Shown here: piece after piece, positions 43,801 to 52,102 of the stretch
Layout of the letters: every line of letters starts with the position of its first letter
Position numbering within the stretch: position 1 is the stretch's first letter
Assembly (NCBI RefSeq): GCF_014925385.1
Contig: NZ_JACSDK010000014.1
Span: 1-64,000, forward strand
DNA from: Pelagibius marinus
GTDB lineage: Bacteria; Pseudomonadota; Alphaproteobacteria; Kiloniellales; Kiloniellaceae
Length of the DNA: 64,000 bases
Reading direction: 5' to 3'
Translations under genes and position numbers: made by a program
Notes under the pieces: model-generated
What the model saw: only the letters and a program-made list of their open reading frames with translations
Told to the model about the DNA's origin: nothing
Databases searched by the model: none

Positions 43801-44865
43801 GTGCGCGGCGCTGCCTCGAATATCGCAGACATCGATCGCGCGGTGGCGCCCGGGGACTTGTGGCAGTCCATGAGAACCAAGGTGGCCATCACGGTTGATA
43901 CGGAACCGTCTGTAGCCGGCGCCTTCGCCGACCCGGCGCGCTACAAGCCTCTCCTGCACGAACCGGTGTGGGGCGCGGTGAACGGCAGGAGTGAAGCGCT
44001 CGGCTTCGTTGTCGACACGCTGTTGGCTCACGGCCTCACTGCATCCTTCTTTGTTGAGACCGTGCATCTGTCTTGCTTTCCCGAAGACGCTATGGGCGGC
44101 TACGTCAGGTGGCTGCGGGAAAAAGGACAGGACATCCAGTTGCATCTCCATCCGGTGTGGAGCCGCTTCGAGGGAGCGCGCTACGCGAGTGTGAACGACC
44201 GCTGCAGGGAGTTGCCCGAGGATCGCCTGGTGGAGCTGATCGCCGCCGGTAGTGAGCGCATCGAGAAGTGGTGCGGAAGGCCACCTCTGTGTCTTCGCAC
44301 CGGAAATTTTTCCGTGTCGACCAGCGTCTACCGAGCGATGCGCCGCGCGGGCCTGAAACTGGGGTCGAATGTTTGCCTGGCGGTCGCCCCGCCCAAGGAG
44401 GCGGCGCTTCGCTTCAGCGGCGGTGTCCACCGTGTTGCGGGAGTCACCGAGCTGGCTGTCACCTGCTTTCGCGACCGCGGGCCCGTCGGACGCGGACGGT
44501 ACAGGCCGCTGCAGGTCTCGGCATGCAGCTTCGATGAGTTGCGCGACCTTCTGATTTCGGTGAATAGGGCGGGCGGCACGGTCGCGGTCGTTGTCACGCA
44601 TCCCTTCGAGTTCGTGAAATGGTCTGGCCCGGATTTTTCTCGGCTGCGGGCCAACACGGTCGTGCAGCGGCGGTTTGCGCAGCTATGCCACTTTCTGACG
44701 CAAGCCGCCGATCGCTTCGAGGTCGTGCCCATGGGCCGCATCGCCGAGGCCGGTATCGAGCCGGAAGAAGCGGTGTCCTTGCACGGGAGGGCTTTATCCT
44801 CGACCCTGCGCGCGGTGGAGAATTTCGTGAACGACCGCTTCCCGCCGCTGACCTGGATGGGATAG
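43801..44865 (+). CDS. Polysaccharide deacetylase-like protein (module B)
   Basis: 354 residues. KVAITVDTEPS supplies the first Asp of a NodB-like domain, TASFFVETVHL the following strand, and DIQLHLHPVW the metal-binding His pair; VVVTHPFEF near the C-terminus completes the barrel. It is more divergent than the protein encoded at 33684. The start is uncertain: GTG at 43801 is coupled to the previous stop, while ATG at 43870 (MRTKVAITVDTE) matches where relatives usually begin. Part of an operon with the sulfotransferase before it and the GNAT-like gene 8 bases after. Confidence 0.75.
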   Translation: MRGAASNIADIDRAVAPGDLWQSMRTKVAITVDTEPSVAGAFADPARYKPLLHEPVWGAVNGRSEALGFVVDTLLAHGLTASFFVETVHLSCFPEDAMGGYVRWLREKGQDIQLHLHPVWSRFEGARYASVNDRCRELPEDRLVELIAAGSERIEKWCGRPPLCLRTGNFSVSTSVYRAMRRAGLKLGSNVCLAVAPPKEAALRFSGGVHRVAGVTELAVTCFRDRGPVGRGRYRPLQVSACSFDELRDLLISVNRAGGTVAVVVTHPFEFVKWSGPDFSRLRANTVVQRRFAQLCHFLTQAADRFEVVPMGRIAEAGIEPEEAVSLHGRALSSTLRAVENFVNDRFPPLTWMG

Positions 44866-44873
44866 GCGGAACG

Positions 44874-45905
44874 ATGCAGAATCAAACCGCTCTTGGCGCA
44901 CAATGCGCAGCACCGCGCCGGGCCACGGCGGATGCCGGCCACGAGCCGTCGCGGCGTGAGGTTGAGCTCAAGTTCTGGTTCGGGCCTTTCAGGTTGTGGA
45001 CTGCTGTGTTCGACATGCAAGTGGAGCACTGGTCCGGCGATCCCCTGGGGCAGACGGTGCCGGATCCGGCAGCGCTGCCGGAAGGCGTGGACGGACTCTA
45101 CAGGCCGTCCCAGATTGTTCGGGGTGAGGAGCCGGATTTGCGGTTCTCGAGCACGACGGTCCGCTATATCGAGAGCCGGTTCCGTCGGAGGTTCATCGAC
45201 CTGACCACCGGCTTTGACAACTACATGAGCAAGTTCTCCGGTAAGACCCGTTCAACATTCCGCAGAAAATTCAGAAAGTTCCGAGAGGCGTCCGCCGGAA
45301 CGATCGACTGGCGTGTCTATCGCAGTGCCCGCGAAATGGAAGAGTTCCACCTCACGGCACGGCAGGTCTCCAGGCGGACCTATCAGGAGAAGCTGTTCGA
45401 CGCCGGACTTCCCGATGACGCAGACTTCGTCGCCGGCATGCTTGCGCGCGCCGAGTCAGGGCAGGTGCGCGGATTCATTCTCTTTCTCGGCGGAGAGCCG
45501 ATCAGCTATCTGTATCTCCCGATTGTCGACGGGCGCGTAATTTACGGCCGCCTTGGCTTCGATCCCGCCTACGCAGTTCTGTCTCCCGGCACCATCCTGC
45601 AGCTGCTCGCCTTGGAATCCCTGTTCGCCGAGCAATGCCACCGGATCTTCGACTTCACCGAGGGCGAGGGGGAACACAAGCGGTTGTTTGCTACTCAGGA
45701 AGTCCTCTGCGGAAACGTCTACTACCTGCGAGCGACAACGCGGCACCGGACGCTGGTGCGGCTCCATTGCGGGACGCGCCGCCTGGCCGACCTTGTTGAT
45801 CGCCAACTCTCGCGCGTTAAACTGAAGACGCATTTGAAGCACATCTTGCGTGGCCAGTATCGCGCTCCGCAGGAACGTGGCCGGAAGTCTTTGCCAAAGC
45901 GCTAG
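44874..45905 (+). CDS. GNAT/FemAB-fold acyltransferase-like protein (CelD/BcsL type, module B)
   Basis: 343 residues. YMSKFSGKTRSTFRRKFRKF is the basic helix typical of FemAB/CelD proteins, and GFILFLGGEPISYLYLPIVDGR with GRLGFDPAYAVLSPGTILQL is the acyl-CoA-fold core. IFDFTEGEGEHKRLFAT is the equivalent of the FDFGRDRESFKK segment in the protein encoded at 38467, so the two are distant paralogues. ATG at 44874 has GGCGGA upstream. Its acyl donor and acceptor are unknown; an acetyl or aminoacyl group on the EPS sugar is plausible. Confidence 0.8.
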   Translation: MQNQTALGAQCAAPRRATADAGHEPSRREVELKFWFGPFRLWTAVFDMQVEHWSGDPLGQTVPDPAALPEGVDGLYRPSQIVRGEEPDLRFSSTTVRYIESRFRRRFIDLTTGFDNYMSKFSGKTRSTFRRKFRKFREASAGTIDWRVYRSAREMEEFHLTARQVSRRTYQEKLFDAGLPDDADFVAGMLARAESGQVRGFILFLGGEPISYLYLPIVDGRVIYGRLGFDPAYAVLSPGTILQLLALESLFAEQCHRIFDFTEGEGEHKRLFATQEVLCGNVYYLRATTRHRTLVRLHCGTRRLADLVDRQLSRVKLKTHLKHILRGQYRAPQERGRKSLPKR

Positions 45906-45959
45906 CGCCCGCTTCGAGCCGGCTAAGGAGCGTTCAGACGGCGGGAGGCCGCGCTGGGG

Positions 45960-47027
45960 TCAATGCCTCAGGTGGGATGCCAGATGTGGGAGCGGATCGC
46001 TTACCGCCTGGTAGAAGCCGCGCCAGTTGGCCCGGTCCAGTCGGGCCAGGTGCCAGGGCCGCCGGGCCATGGCAACAACGGTTCCCGGCTGGAAGTAGGC
46101 GCCAGGCCGAGTTGGGGAGAAGGGAATCCGGCGGCCCTGCGCCAAGTCCACGGCGAGGGCCGGGAAGTTGCCGCCGTGCCACAGGGATACCGGCAGGCTG
46201 TACCAGTACCGGCAGTTGAATTCGAGGGCGTATAACCGGCCGCTTTCGCTTTCTTGAACAAAGTCAATATGGCCGGGGCCGCCGTAGCCGAAGAGAGCGA
46301 CGATGCGCCGGCCGATTTCCAAGATCGCCGGGTGGTCTTCGAAAATCCGGGCGCCGTCCTCCGCGTGGCGCTGGATGTCGTAGCAAAGGATCTCGCCGTT
46401 GAGGGCAAGCAAGGACAGTCCAATGGTTGATCCGACGATGAAGCGCTGCAGCTTCAACGGCAGGGCCGTGTAGGGGCCGGGCTTCATGAGGTACTGCCGG
46501 AGGGTGGGATAGTCATGGAAGCGCCGGATCCCGTGGCCGGACTCTCCGTTTAGTGGCTTCACCAGCAGCGGATAGCCCACGGCGGCGGTTCCGGCTTCCG
46601 TCAGACTGCTCAGGTTCTCCACCTGCGCGGAGGGAGGCACAGGCAGACCATGGCGCAGCAGGTGCGTGTAGAACGACCACTTGTCGTGACAGACCTGCAG
46701 GAGGCCGCCCGTCGAGGGCGCGAAGGCCGGCGCCGTGATGTCGCCGGCGATGTCATGGAGAAGCGCATGCGATGCAATGTCGTCACCCAGCACCGCGGCG
46801 ACCGGGTAGGCCTGGGACAAGGCATTGATGCGCTCCACCAGGCGGCGGCGGTGCCGATCCGAGTTTGCCGCACCGATGGCGTGGAAGCCTTTGCAATAGC
46901 GGGAGTACTTCAGGTAGCTGGCAGGGTTCGCGGCGATGACTTCAACCCTCTTACCGGCATAGCTGAGGCAATAAAGAACCTTCAAGCCGATGGCCGGGTT
47001 ACGGGAGTAAAGAATGACAATTTCCAT
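45960..47027 (-). CDS. ATP-grasp carboxylate-amine ligase-like protein (module B)
   Basis: 355 residues. MEIVILYSRNPAIGLKVLYC opens a pre-ATP-grasp domain; YPLLVKPLNGESGHGIRRF is the nucleotide-binding loop and ALEFNCRYWYSLPVSLWHGG the metal-binding Glu/Asn segment. That segment and the following GRRIPF match the protein encoded at 32264 (ELNPRYWQSL and GRPLP), identifying a paralogue. It is divergent from the second sugar-transfer ATP-grasp gene, with about 120 bases between. The ATG overlaps an ATATATCATTGCC element. The substrate is unknown. Confidence 0.8.
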   Translation of the reverse strand: MEIVILYSRNPAIGLKVLYCLSYAGKRVEVIAANPASYLKYSRYCKGFHAIGAANSDRHRRRLVERINALSQAYPVAAVLGDDIASHALLHDIAGDITAPAFAPSTGGLLQVCHDKWSFYTHLLRHGLPVPPSAQVENLSSLTEAGTAAVGYPLLVKPLNGESGHGIRRFHDYPTLRQYLMKPGPYTALPLKLQRFIVGSTIGLSLLALNGEILCYDIQRHAEDGARIFEDHPAILEIGRRIVALFGYGGPGHIDFVQESESGRLYALEFNCRYWYSLPVSLWHGGNFPALAVDLAQGRRIPFSPTRPGAYFQPGTVVAMARRPWHLARLDRANWRGFYQAVSDPLPHLASHLRH

Positions 47028-47149
47028 ATATCATTGCCGCTCCGGTTGGCCACTCCACCACCCGCCGCCTATGCTAGCACCCGCGATCCGATGTCACCGC
47101 GGAAAGTGCAGGACGCTTGTGGTTGGCTGGAAATTCTGGGGGGCGGTGG

Positions 47150-48463
47150 ATGTCCATAGATCGTCGTCTCGCAGCGCTCATCAAGCTGAACCTGGCCGAG
47201 TACCTGTATGTGACACGCACGACAGAGGCCACGCGGTTCGGCAAGGCGCTGGATGCCTTTCTGGCATTTCTCAAGAAATGCGAGACAAGCGCGTACAACC
47301 TGCCCTGGTTCTATAGCGATTGCCCCGACTCGGTGCGAAGATTGCACGACCTGGCTTTCCGTGCGCAACGGAATGCGGCTTCATCCAGGCTGCTGCCGGT
47401 TCTGCGCACGATCTTGTGGCCTGGCGTCGGCCTGTCGTTGTGCATGCTATTCCTGGCGCGGAATGGGGCATGCGTCCGCAGGCATTTCGCCGTGTCGGTC
47501 GTTCGACAGATGTTCGGCAGCCTCCACGCCTTGTATCGCTACAACGTCGCGCCATCGGACTATTTTTCCCTGCACTTGTTCAATTGTCCCTCCACGCGGG
47601 CGGTCCCCCTCTACTTCTGCCAGCGTGAGAAGGACGCGATCCTCAGAGCGACGCAGCCCGGAAGCAAGGAGGTACGCATCGCGAACAACAAGGTGCGGTT
47701 TTTCCGGCACTGCCAGAGCGCCGGCCTGCCGACTCCTGAAATCGTGGCCTCCTTCTCCAACGACGGAGCCCCCGCGGCATGGTTCGGCGATCACAAGGAA
47801 CTTCCCGGGGTGGATCTTTTTAGGAAGCCCCCGGACCGGTTCGGCGGCAGTGGGGCGGAGCTTTGGCGGTACCGCAGCCGCACCGACAGTTGGAGCAGCA
47901 ATGGCCGAACGCTCGCGCGGAGCGAGTTCCTGGTGGACTGTGGAAAGCGGCACTGCATCCTGCAGCCGGCTCTCCGGAACCATGCAGATCTTCAAGCGCT
48001 GGCGGGCGAAGGACTGGCAACCTTTCGCGTCGTCACTGTGTTGTCCGCTGAAACAGGGCCGGCTGTTATCGGTGCTCTGCTCAAGATACCCATGGGCGGT
48101 GCGGTGATAGACGCGTACTGGGCCGGCGGCCTGGTTTCCGGTGTCGATATGGAGCGGGGAACATTGAAGGCGGCGGTGGCTAGGGATCTCTGCAAGGGAA
48201 GATTTCAGCGGCACCCAGTTAATCAGGAGATCATCGCGGGGAGGCCAATTCCCCACTGGAGTGACGTCCTCGCCGTGGCAGTTCTTGCGCAGTCGTCTCT
48301 TCCCGGCCTCACGTCGATCGGCTGGGATATCGCGGTGACCGACGAGGGAGCGTCGATTGTCGAAGGTAATGTCGGGTGGAACTTCGAGATGTTTCAGGTC
48401 GGTCTGGGGTGTGGCCTGGGAGATACCGGGTTCCTGCGCTGGGCGGGGGAAATGCTGGGCTAG
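47150..48463 (+). CDS. Sugar-transfer-associated ATP-grasp protein (module B)
   Basis: 437 residues. The first 180 residues are helical and less conserved. The ATP-grasp core has VDLFRKPPDRFGGSGAELW, GLATFRVVTVLS, VIDAYWAGGLVSGVDMERG and SIGWDIAVTDEGASIVEGN, in the same order as the protein encoded at 34935 (FKPAAGAHGAD, NCLRIITYL, GGGMIAAVDLETG, LGWDVAISPDGPLLIEPN). ATG at 47150 is preferred, with GGGGGGCGG just upstream, over a GTG at 47117. It converges on a sulfotransferase gene. Confidence 0.8.
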   Translation: MSIDRRLAALIKLNLAEYLYVTRTTEATRFGKALDAFLAFLKKCETSAYNLPWFYSDCPDSVRRLHDLAFRAQRNAASSRLLPVLRTILWPGVGLSLCMLFLARNGACVRRHFAVSVVRQMFGSLHALYRYNVAPSDYFSLHLFNCPSTRAVPLYFCQREKDAILRATQPGSKEVRIANNKVRFFRHCQSAGLPTPEIVASFSNDGAPAAWFGDHKELPGVDLFRKPPDRFGGSGAELWRYRSRTDSWSSNGRTLARSEFLVDCGKRHCILQPALRNHADLQALAGEGLATFRVVTVLSAETGPAVIGALLKIPMGGAVIDAYWAGGLVSGVDMERGTLKAAVARDLCKGRFQRHPVNQEIIAGRPIPHWSDVLAVAVLAQSSLPGLTSIGWDIAVTDEGASIVEGNVGWNFEMFQVGLGCGLGDTGFLRWAGEMLG

Positions 48464-48534
48464 CGGCTTGCCGCAGGGGGGCGGTCCCTTTCATAACCGG
48501 CGAAGACTATGATAATTGCCGCCGCCACCGCTGG

Positions 48535-49317
48535 TCAGCCCGAGACGGGCAGCTTCGCCTTGACGGTTCTTGCGATCGTGTCCGCCAGAAGTGCGGGGTG
48601 GGAGACCTTCCGAACATAGTGGTCCAAGAGCGCCCGCCGCTTGCCGATGAGGCGGGCGCAGCGTTTGATCCTGGCCGGTTCCCGGACCTCGAGATAGTCG
48701 GCCAGACGGGCCACTTCCTGCGTCGGATCGCCGATCAGGGCTTCATAAGCAATCTGGCATACCGGTATGCCGAGGTGATCCGCGGTCCATGCGGAATTGA
48801 CGTCGTAGGCTTCCGTCATTTCCAGGGACCGGCTGAAGTCGTTTCCGCAGTATTCCCTCACCTCTCTGTGCTTCATCACGCTCGCAGCGGCTGCCTCCAG
48901 GCGCCGTGTTACGCGTATCACTTTCAATCCGTCCCGCTTGAGGCGGCCGACCTGGACCCAGGACCATAAGGTGGTGCTGAAGCGGGGATCTTTCATTCCG
49001 AACGACGCGGCGTTCTCCACCCATGGGATGCTTGTGCTTGCGAGAATTTTCCAGTCACCATTCTCGAAGAGCTTGTCCGGGGTTCCGGGATTGGCCTGGG
49101 TTCCCCCCGCGGAAGCGATAAATCTTGTGTTTGCGGAAACGATTTCACGGCGCTGAAAATAGCCAAGCGGATTGAAGCGGTCCGGTGGGGGAGAGGCCTC
49201 TGCGGCAGGACCGAAGTATACGTCGAGACCGGCCAGGATCGCGCTAACCAGAGAGGTGCCGGAGCGGAATGGTCCCATTACGATAACGGCGGTCGAGTTC
49301 TGGCCGGTTGAAGCCAA
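48535..49317 (-). CDS. Sulfotransferase family protein (6 of 6, module B)
   Basis: 260 residues. VIVMGPFRSGTSLVSAILAG is a P-loop-like PAPS site, FGMKDPRFSTTLWSW and VIRVTRRLEAAAASVMKHRE correspond to the acceptor and 3'-phosphate regions, and IAYEALIGDPTQEVARLADYL follows. It belongs to a shorter, divergent branch of the sulfotransferase family. The start is TTG at 49317, supported by GGAGG 6 bases upstream. It is divergent from algD. Confidence 0.8.
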   Translation of the reverse strand: MASTGQNSTAVIVMGPFRSGTSLVSAILAGLDVYFGPAAEASPPPDRFNPLGYFQRREIVSANTRFIASAGGTQANPGTPDKLFENGDWKILASTSIPWVENAASFGMKDPRFSTTLWSWVQVGRLKRDGLKVIRVTRRLEAAAASVMKHREVREYCGNDFSRSLEMTEAYDVNSAWTADHLGIPVCQIAYEALIGDPTQEVARLADYLEVREPARIKRCARLIGKRRALLDHYVRKVSHPALLADTIARTVKAKLPVSG

Positions 49318-49518
49318 AATTCACCTCCAGCATGCTGTGAAGGAGCACCAATTCTTGCAGAGCAGAGAGCGGGGGGCTAGGTGCGGCAGCGCCGTCCGGC
49401 TAGGAAGCGGCATTTGGCGGCAACCCGTAATGGCGATGGGGCGGAGCGAGTTGGTTTGCAGGTGTCGTGGCAGTTGTGAGACCCATTGACCGCAGAAGAG
49501 AGGCCGCAAGTCGACACA

Positions 49519-50835
49519 ATGAATGTCTCAATTTTTGGCCTCGGCTATGTCGGTGCCGTGTCCGGCGCCTGCTTTGCCCATTTTGGTCACAAGGTTATCG
49601 GCGTCGATATCAATCTTTCGAAGATTGAAATGATCAACGCCGGCTTCTCGCCGGTTGTGGAGCAGGGTCTGGCCGAGCTCATATCAAAAGGCCATGCGGC
49701 GGGCATGATCTCGGCCACCGAGGATGTCTCTGCGGCGGTCATGGGGAGCGAAATCTCCCTGATCTCGGTAGGGACACCGAGCGACACCAACGGAAGCCAG
49801 TCGCTGACCGCGGTTGAGTCTGTGGTGGAAGCAATCGGCCGCGAGATTAGGCGGAAGCAGGAGCCGCACTGCGTGGTGATACGCTCCACCGTGGCGCCAG
49901 GAACCACTGACGGGCGCATCGCCCGCCTGCTGCAGGAGGCGGCTGGCCGCGAGATAGGCGAAGAGCTGACTCTCTGCTCCAATCCGGAATTCCTGCGGGA
50001 AGGGTCGGCTATCAAGGATTTCTTCCACCCTCCCTTCACTGTGGTCGGGGGGGTGGGAACGGAAGGCTGCCAGGCGCTGGCGACGCTCTACGCCGGTCTC
50101 GATGCGCCATTCATTGCGACGACGGCGCGAGTGGCAGAGTCGCTGAAATACGCCTGCAACTGCTTTCACGCCGTGAAGATTGCCTTCGCCAATGAACTGG
50201 GCGTGCTGATGAAAACACTCGGGATCGATTCCCGCGAGGCAATGCGAATCTTCTGCGAAGACCGGCTTCTCAACATCTCTTCCGCCTACCTGCGCCCTGG
50301 GTTCGCCTTCGGCGGCTCCTGCCTGCCCAAGGAACTGCGCACCATCGCGGATATGGCGAGGGCCGCGAACCTGCCGCTGCCGATGTTGACCAGCGTGCTC
50401 GAAAGCAACCAGCAGCACGTCGAGCGGGCCCTGGAGATGATACAGCGGCGTGGGCGGCGCAAGGTGGCGCTCTTTGGGCTCGCGTTCAAGCCCGGGACCG
50501 ACGATCTGCGGGAGTCGCCGCTTGTGACCCTGGCGGAACGGTTGATTGGAAAGGGCTTTGACCTCGCCATCTTTGACCGCTCGGTGGATCTCGGACGGCT
50601 CACAGGCACCAACCTCGAATACATCAGGTGCGAGATCCCGCACCTCGATCGTCTGGTGAGCAACTCTATCGATGGAACCCTGAATGGCGCCGGAACCATT
50701 GTAATCGGCCACGCCCCGAGAGATGTCGTGCCGAAAATCGCCGCGGCAGCGGTTGGCCGGAGCGTCATTGATCTGCAGGGTGTGGCGGCTCTGCAGAACC
50801 GTCCAGGCATCGACTATGAAGGAATCTGCTGGTAG
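49519..50835 (+). CDS. algD: GDP-mannose 6-dehydrogenase
   Basis: 438 residues. The start MNVSIFGLGYVGAVSGACFA carries the NAD-binding glycine loop; CSNPEFLREGSAIKDF, FAFGGSCLPKEL (catalytic Cys) and FKPGTDDLRESPLVTLAE follow, and the last residues EGICW are the same as the end of Pseudomonas AlgD as I recall it. It oxidises GDP-mannose to GDP-mannuronate in two steps, so the EPS very probably contains mannuronic acid. With ManC (4532) and the cupin (1698) it gives a complete route from fructose-6-phosphate except for phosphomannomutase. It heads the plus operon running to 55251. Confidence 0.94.
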   Translation: MNVSIFGLGYVGAVSGACFAHFGHKVIGVDINLSKIEMINAGFSPVVEQGLAELISKGHAAGMISATEDVSAAVMGSEISLISVGTPSDTNGSQSLTAVESVVEAIGREIRRKQEPHCVVIRSTVAPGTTDGRIARLLQEAAGREIGEELTLCSNPEFLREGSAIKDFFHPPFTVVGGVGTEGCQALATLYAGLDAPFIATTARVAESLKYACNCFHAVKIAFANELGVLMKTLGIDSREAMRIFCEDRLLNISSAYLRPGFAFGGSCLPKELRTIADMARAANLPLPMLTSVLESNQQHVERALEMIQRRGRRKVALFGLAFKPGTDDLRESPLVTLAERLIGKGFDLAIFDRSVDLGRLTGTNLEYIRCEIPHLDRLVSNSIDGTLNGAGTIVIGHAPRDVVPKIAAAAVGRSVIDLQGVAALQNRPGIDYEGICW

Positions 50836-50877
50836 GGCAATGGCGGTGGCGCTTGACAGCCGGGGAGGCGAACGGCG

Positions 50878-52095
50878 GTGAGAATCCTTCACCTTCTGGA
50901 CCATTCTCTGCCGCTGCAGAGCGGTTATAGCTTCCGCACCATCGGAATTCTGGCGGCCCAGCGAAAGCGGGGCTGGGAAACGGTCCAGATGACGACTCCC
51001 AAGCAAAACAGCTTCAACGGGCCGGTCGACAGGGTCGATGGCTGGACCTTCAACCGCACGCGGCCGCCGGCTGCCGTTTCGCAGCGGTTGCCGCTGCTGC
51101 GCGAACTCGCCCAGATGCACAGGACCCTCCGTCGCCTCGATGAGGTCATCGAGGAAACCCGCCCGGACATCGTTCAGGCTCATTCGCCGGTGCTGAACGG
51201 CATCCCCGCGCTTCAGGCGGCACGGCGTCACCGCCTTCCGATGGTCTATGAGGTGCGCTCCCTCTGGGAGGACGCCGCAGTGGACTGGGGCACGGCCCGC
51301 CAAGGCGACCTGCGCTACCGTACCACACGCAACCTGGAAACCTTTGTCCTGCGACGGGCCGATGCCGTCACCACCATCTGCGAGGGTCTTAGGCGGGACA
51401 TTCTCAGCCGCGGCCTGCCGTCGGGACGGGTGATGGTGGTGCCGAACGCCGTAGATGCGGAGAGGTTTTCCATGCGACGGCGGGTAGATGAAGCCTTGCG
51501 GCTCGCTCTGAGGCTCGACGGCTGTGTCGTTCTCGGCTTCATCGGTTCCTTCTATGCATACGAGGGGCTGGATCTCTTGATGGAAGGCGCCGCGCGGTTG
51601 TTTCGTGATCGGCAGGACGTCAAGCTGTTGATGGTCGGCGGCGGGCCCGAGAAGGAGCGCCTGGTCGAGCAGGCAGGCCGCCTGGGTATAGCGGACCGGG
51701 TGGTCTTCACCGGCCGAGTGCCTCACGAGGAGGTGCAGCGCTATTACGACCTCGTTACCCTTTTCGTCTACCCCCGTCACCGTATGAGGCTGACGGACCT
51801 GGTCACCCCCTTGAAGCCGTTAGAGGCGATGGCGCAAGGTTCTATTGTGGTGGCCTCGGATGTTGGCGGCCACAGGGAACTTCTGGTGGACGGCGAGAGA
51901 GGTTACCTCTTCAAGCCGGACGACGCCGGCGCCCTGGCGTGCAAACTGGCGGAGGTCATCGACCGGCAGGAGGACTGGCCGGCCATGCGGGCAGCCGGGC
52001 GGCGCTACGTGGTGGCCGAGCGCACCTGGGATGCCGTGGTGGAGCATTACGCGCCGATCTACGATCGTCTGGTGAACGGGAAAAACGGAGCCTGA
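50878..52095 (+). CDS. Glycosyltransferase, exosortase A-associated type
   Basis: 405 residues. ILHLLDHSLPLQSGYSFRT is the diagnostic N-terminus of the exosortase-A-associated GT4 group. MVYEVRSLWEDAAVDWGT lies before the inter-domain hinge, FIGSFYAYEGLDLLMEG opens the donor lobe and VTPLKPLEAMAQGSIVVAS is the donor site. It acts in the cytoplasm on the lipid-linked repeat. The GTG start has GGGGAGG about 9 bases upstream. The next gene, the amidotransferase, begins 7 bases after its stop. Confidence 0.9.
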   Translation: MRILHLLDHSLPLQSGYSFRTIGILAAQRKRGWETVQMTTPKQNSFNGPVDRVDGWTFNRTRPPAAVSQRLPLLRELAQMHRTLRRLDEVIEETRPDIVQAHSPVLNGIPALQAARRHRLPMVYEVRSLWEDAAVDWGTARQGDLRYRTTRNLETFVLRRADAVTTICEGLRRDILSRGLPSGRVMVVPNAVDAERFSMRRRVDEALRLALRLDGCVVLGFIGSFYAYEGLDLLMEGAARLFRDRQDVKLLMVGGGPEKERLVEQAGRLGIADRVVFTGRVPHEEVQRYYDLVTLFVYPRHRMRLTDLVTPLKPLEAMAQGSIVVASDVGGHRELLVDGERGYLFKPDDAGALACKLAEVIDRQEDWPAMRAAGRRYVVAERTWDAVVEHYAPIYDRLVNGKNGA

Positions 52096-52102
52096 AGGCG
52101 AC

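Noticed and set aside
49684-51780. Long minus-strand open frame of 698 codons
   Set aside because: It is antisense to algD and the following glycosyltransferase, both with clear motifs; GC-rich DNA often leaves such shadows open.
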